Shown here: piece after piece, positions 5,738 through 7,930 of the stretch | How the letters are laid out: each line of letters opens with the position of its first letter | Numbering within the stretch: position 1 is the stretch's first letter | NCBI GenBank assembly: GCA_029936705.1 | Contig: JAPYSD010000145.1 | Location: 1-7,930 of the forward strand | DNA: 7,930 nt | Direction of reading: 5' to 3' | DNA from: Croceicoccus sp. | GTDB taxonomy: Bacteria > Pseudomonadota > Alphaproteobacteria > Sphingomonadales > Sphingomonadaceae | The notes under the pieces: generated by a model | What the model was told of the DNA's origin: nothing | The model's database searches: none | Seen by the model: only the letters and a program-made list of their open reading frames with translations | Translations under genes and position numbers: made by a program

Positions 5738-7930
5738 ATGTTTGCACTCTCCCGGAAAAACGCCCCCATGGGGCCATCGTCGGCCGAGGACCGGCCCGGT
5801 TCCGCCATGTCGGGCTCTGCCATGCCAGGTAGCGGCCCGCTGGGTGGAGGGCTGATGCAACGCATGGGGATCGCGGGGGCCAAGACTCAGAAGCTGCTGG
5901 GCCTGCAATATGCGGCGCTGGCCCGCACCGCCTTCCTGCGCTTTGCCGTGTTCGTCGTCGCGGCCATTCCCGCGATCACGTTTTGGGTCGAAAGCTCGGG
6001 CCTGTTGCTGGCGGGCGGCTGGTTCCTGCTGGTCGTGCTGATCGCCGCGGCGCTGCTGCGGATGGAGCGCGGCTTCATCGATGCCGAGCGGCGGCAGATG
6101 GCGACCGAGGAACAGCGCACGCACCTGGCGGCGGTCGGCATGGCCGGACTGCTGTGGGCGGGGCCGATGCTGGCCTTTCCCGACGCGATGGCCAGCGGCA
6201 ATGCCCCGCAATACGCGGTGATGGCGCTGCTGATCGGCGTGTTCGTGTTGGCGCTGTCGGCGGTTCCGGCCGCGGCGATGACCTTTATCGCGATCTTCGC
6301 CTTTGCCGGCGCGACGTCGATGATCCTGGCGGGCGATTTCGCCGGCGTGGTGGCGCAGGTCGCGTTCGGCCTGGTCGTCGCCGCGGGCGCCATGGCGCTG
6401 TCGCGGCTGTACCTGCGCCTGCGCCTGACCGAGGCGAACCTGGCCGAGAAGCAGGAAACCGTGTCGCTGCTGCTGCACGAGTTCGAGGAAAACTCCGCCG
6501 ATTGGCTGTGGCAGGTCGATGCCGCCCGCCGCGTGCGCGGCGTGTCGCCCCGCTTCGCCCATGCTTTGGGCATGGAACCGCGCGAGGCCGATGGCCAGCC
6601 GCTGCTGCGCCTGATCGCGGGCGAGGGCTGGGATACCGGCGCGCTGCCGTCGTCGCTGCGCGACCTGGCCGAACGGCTGAAGCGGCGTGAGAGCTTTTCG
6701 AACATGATGGTGCGCGTGTCGATGAACGGGCGCACCCGCTGGTGGGAACTGTCGGGCACGCCCAAGCATGACGAGCACGGCCAGTTCGCCGGTTTCCGCG
6801 GCGTCGGTTCGGACGTCACCGAACAGCGCGAGAGCGCGGAGAAGATCGCGCAGCTGGCCCGCTATGACCAGCTGACCGGCCTGCCCAATCGCATGATGCT
6901 GACCGAGGCGCTGGGCACCGCGCTGCAGCGGGCAGAGCAATGGCGCACGCGCTGCGCGTTCCTGATGATCGACCTCGACCGGTTCAAGGCTGTCAACGAT
7001 ACGCTGGGCCACCAGATCGGCGACAAGCTGCTGGCACAGGTGTCGCGCCGCCTGCGCGTGCTGATGGGCCAGCACGACACCTGCGGCCGCCTGGGCGGCG
7101 ACGAGTTCGCCGTCGTCATGGCCGACGTGAACGACCGCGAGGCGGTGGACCGCATGGCGCATGCGATCATCGACGTATTGTCGAAGCCCTATGACGTCGA
7201 TCACCACACCTTGTTCGTCGGTGCTTCGGTGGGGTCCGCCGTGGGCCCGCGCGACGCGCGCACGGTGGAAACGCTGATGCGCAACGCCGACCTCGCGCTT
7301 TATCGCTCCAAGGACGAGGGCGGCGGCAGCCATTTTGCGTACGAGCCGCAGATGCATGCGCATGCCGAAGAGCGCCGCAAGCTGGAATTCGCGCTGCGCC
7401 ACGCGCTGGAACGCGACGAGCTGGAACTGAATTTCCAGCCGGTCGTCGACGCGGTGACCGAGGAGATCCTGAGCTTCGAGGCGCTGATGCGCTGGAACAG
7501 CGTGGAATTCGGCCGCGTGTCGCCCGCCAAGTTCATCCCGATCGCCGAAGATACGCGCCTGATCGTCCCCATCGGCGAATGGGCCCTGCGCCGCGCCTGT
7601 GACGAGGCTGCGCATTGGCCCGGCCATGTGAAGGTCGCGGTCAACGTGTCGGCGGAACAGATGCTGGATGCCAATTTCGCCAGCACGGTCGTGTCGGCGC
7701 TGGCCGCCAGCGGGCTTGCGCCCGAACGGCTGGAACTGGAAGTCACCGAATCGATCTTCCTGCGCGACGGCGGGGCGGCGCAGTCGACGCTGAACCAGAT
7801 CCAGTCGCTGGGCTGCAAGCTGGCGCTGGACGATTTCGGCACCGGCTATTCGTCGCTGGGCTATCTGCGCAACAACCGGTTCAACACGATCAAGATCGAC
7901 CGCAGCTTCGTCACGGGCGCGGCCAAGGAC
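5738..7930 (+). CDS. Membrane-bound PAS-GGDEF-EAL c-di-GMP cyclase/phosphodiesterase, 3' end cut by window
   Basis: 731 codons are present and the frame is still open at the last base. Residues 66-222 hold about six hydrophobic helices of a sensor type I do not recognise, followed by a helical linker and a PAS-like domain (about 250-365, DWLWQVD to DVTEQ). The GGDEF domain starts at DQLTGLPNR (377-385), with D412 in IDLDRFK, N420 and D421, and GGDEF at 453-457: all residues for making c-di-GMP from GTP are there. The I-site is GQHD where RxxD is expected, so product inhibition is probably lost. The EAL domain (from about 546) has QPVVD, EAL at 581-583, N636, E668, D698-D699 in DDFGTGYSSL and K719, as active phosphodiesterases do; the final Glu motif lies past the window. 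GAAGGG at 5722-5727 serves ATG 5738 (or GTG 5735). ATG 5855 (M40), with GGAGGG just before it, is a real alternative: the first 39 residues are Ser/Gly/Pro-rich and 10 of their codons end in A or T, more than in the rest. It is probably a separate transcription unit. Confidence 0.95.
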   Translation, partial: MFALSRKNAPMGPSSAEDRPGSAMSGSAMPGSGPLGGGLMQRMGIAGAKTQKLLGLQYAALARTAFLRFAVFVVAAIPAITFWVESSGLLLAGGWFLLVVLIAAALLRMERGFIDAERRQMATEEQRTHLAAVGMAGLLWAGPMLAFPDAMASGNAPQYAVMALLIGVFVLALSAVPAAAMTFIAIFAFAGATSMILAGDFAGVVAQVAFGLVVAAGAMALSRLYLRLRLTEANLAEKQETVSLLLHEFEENSADWLWQVDAARRVRGVSPRFAHALGMEPREADGQPLLRLIAGEGWDTGALPSSLRDLAERLKRRESFSNMMVRVSMNGRTRWWELSGTPKHDEHGQFAGFRGVGSDVTEQRESAEKIAQLARYDQLTGLPNRMMLTEALGTALQRAEQWRTRCAFLMIDLDRFKAVNDTLGHQIGDKLLAQVSRRLRVLMGQHDTCGRLGGDEFAVVMADVNDREAVDRMAHAIIDVLSKPYDVDHHTLFVGASVGSAVGPRDARTVETLMRNADLALYRSKDEGGGSHFAYEPQMHAHAEERRKLEFALRHALERDELELNFQPVVDAVTEEILSFEALMRWNSVEFGRVSPAKFIPIAEDTRLIVPIGEWALRRACDEAAHWPGHVKVAVNVSAEQMLDANFASTVVSALAASGLAPERLELEVTESIFLRDGGAAQSTLNQIQSLGCKLALDDFGTGYSSLGYLRNNRFNTIKIDRSFVTGAAKD

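Noticed and set aside
5708..7627. 639-codon open frame on the minus strand over the c-di-GMP gene
   Set aside because: Shadow of the GGDEF-EAL coding frame with His/Gln/Arg-rich low-complexity translation; the plus strand has all the family motifs.
1..7930. Mobile element, CRISPR, tRNA or rRNA genes
   Set aside because: I saw no transposase, no regularly spaced direct repeats, and no tRNA or rRNA signature on either strand by reading; coding density is explained by the four genes.

Overview
The window is GC-rich DNA with strong G/C preference at third codon positions, tightly packed genes all on the + strand, and proteins that look proteobacterial. The family flavour (MexA/AcrA-type adaptor, HAE1 pump, NodT/OprM-type lipoprotein channel, and a six-helix PAS-GGDEF-EAL protein) and a CtrA-like TTAA motif fit an alphaproteobacterium, perhaps a sphingomonad. 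That placement is an inference from memory of protein style and was not tested by a search.

Positions 1-5484 hold a tripartite RND efflux operon. The 3' part of a periplasmic adaptor gene (start lies before the window) is followed after 4 nt by a complete inner-membrane RND transporter gene of 1095 codons, which overlaps by 4 bp (ATGA) a complete outer-membrane channel lipoprotein gene of 488 codons. Together they would form a continuous proton-driven conduit from the inner-membrane/periplasm interface to the outside. All expected catalytic residues of the pump are present. No local regulator is visible, so it must lie upstream or elsewhere.

Positions 5485-5737 are a non-coding gap with several inverted repeats, one of which is a possible terminator, two AT-rich islands, a CtrA-like motif and a six-codon mini-ORF that abuts the next start codon.

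Positions 5738-7930 hold the first 731 codons of a membrane-bound c-di-GMP signalling protein: about six transmembrane helices, a PAS-like domain, an intact GGDEF domain with a broken inhibitory site, and an EAL domain cut by the window end just before its last catalytic residues.

These are recognisable families in an ordinary arrangement. I see no convincing previously undescribed system. The points worth a second look are low-complexity tails and loops on the pump proteins, the loss of the I-site in the cyclase, the ambiguous start of the cyclase gene, and the structured gap.
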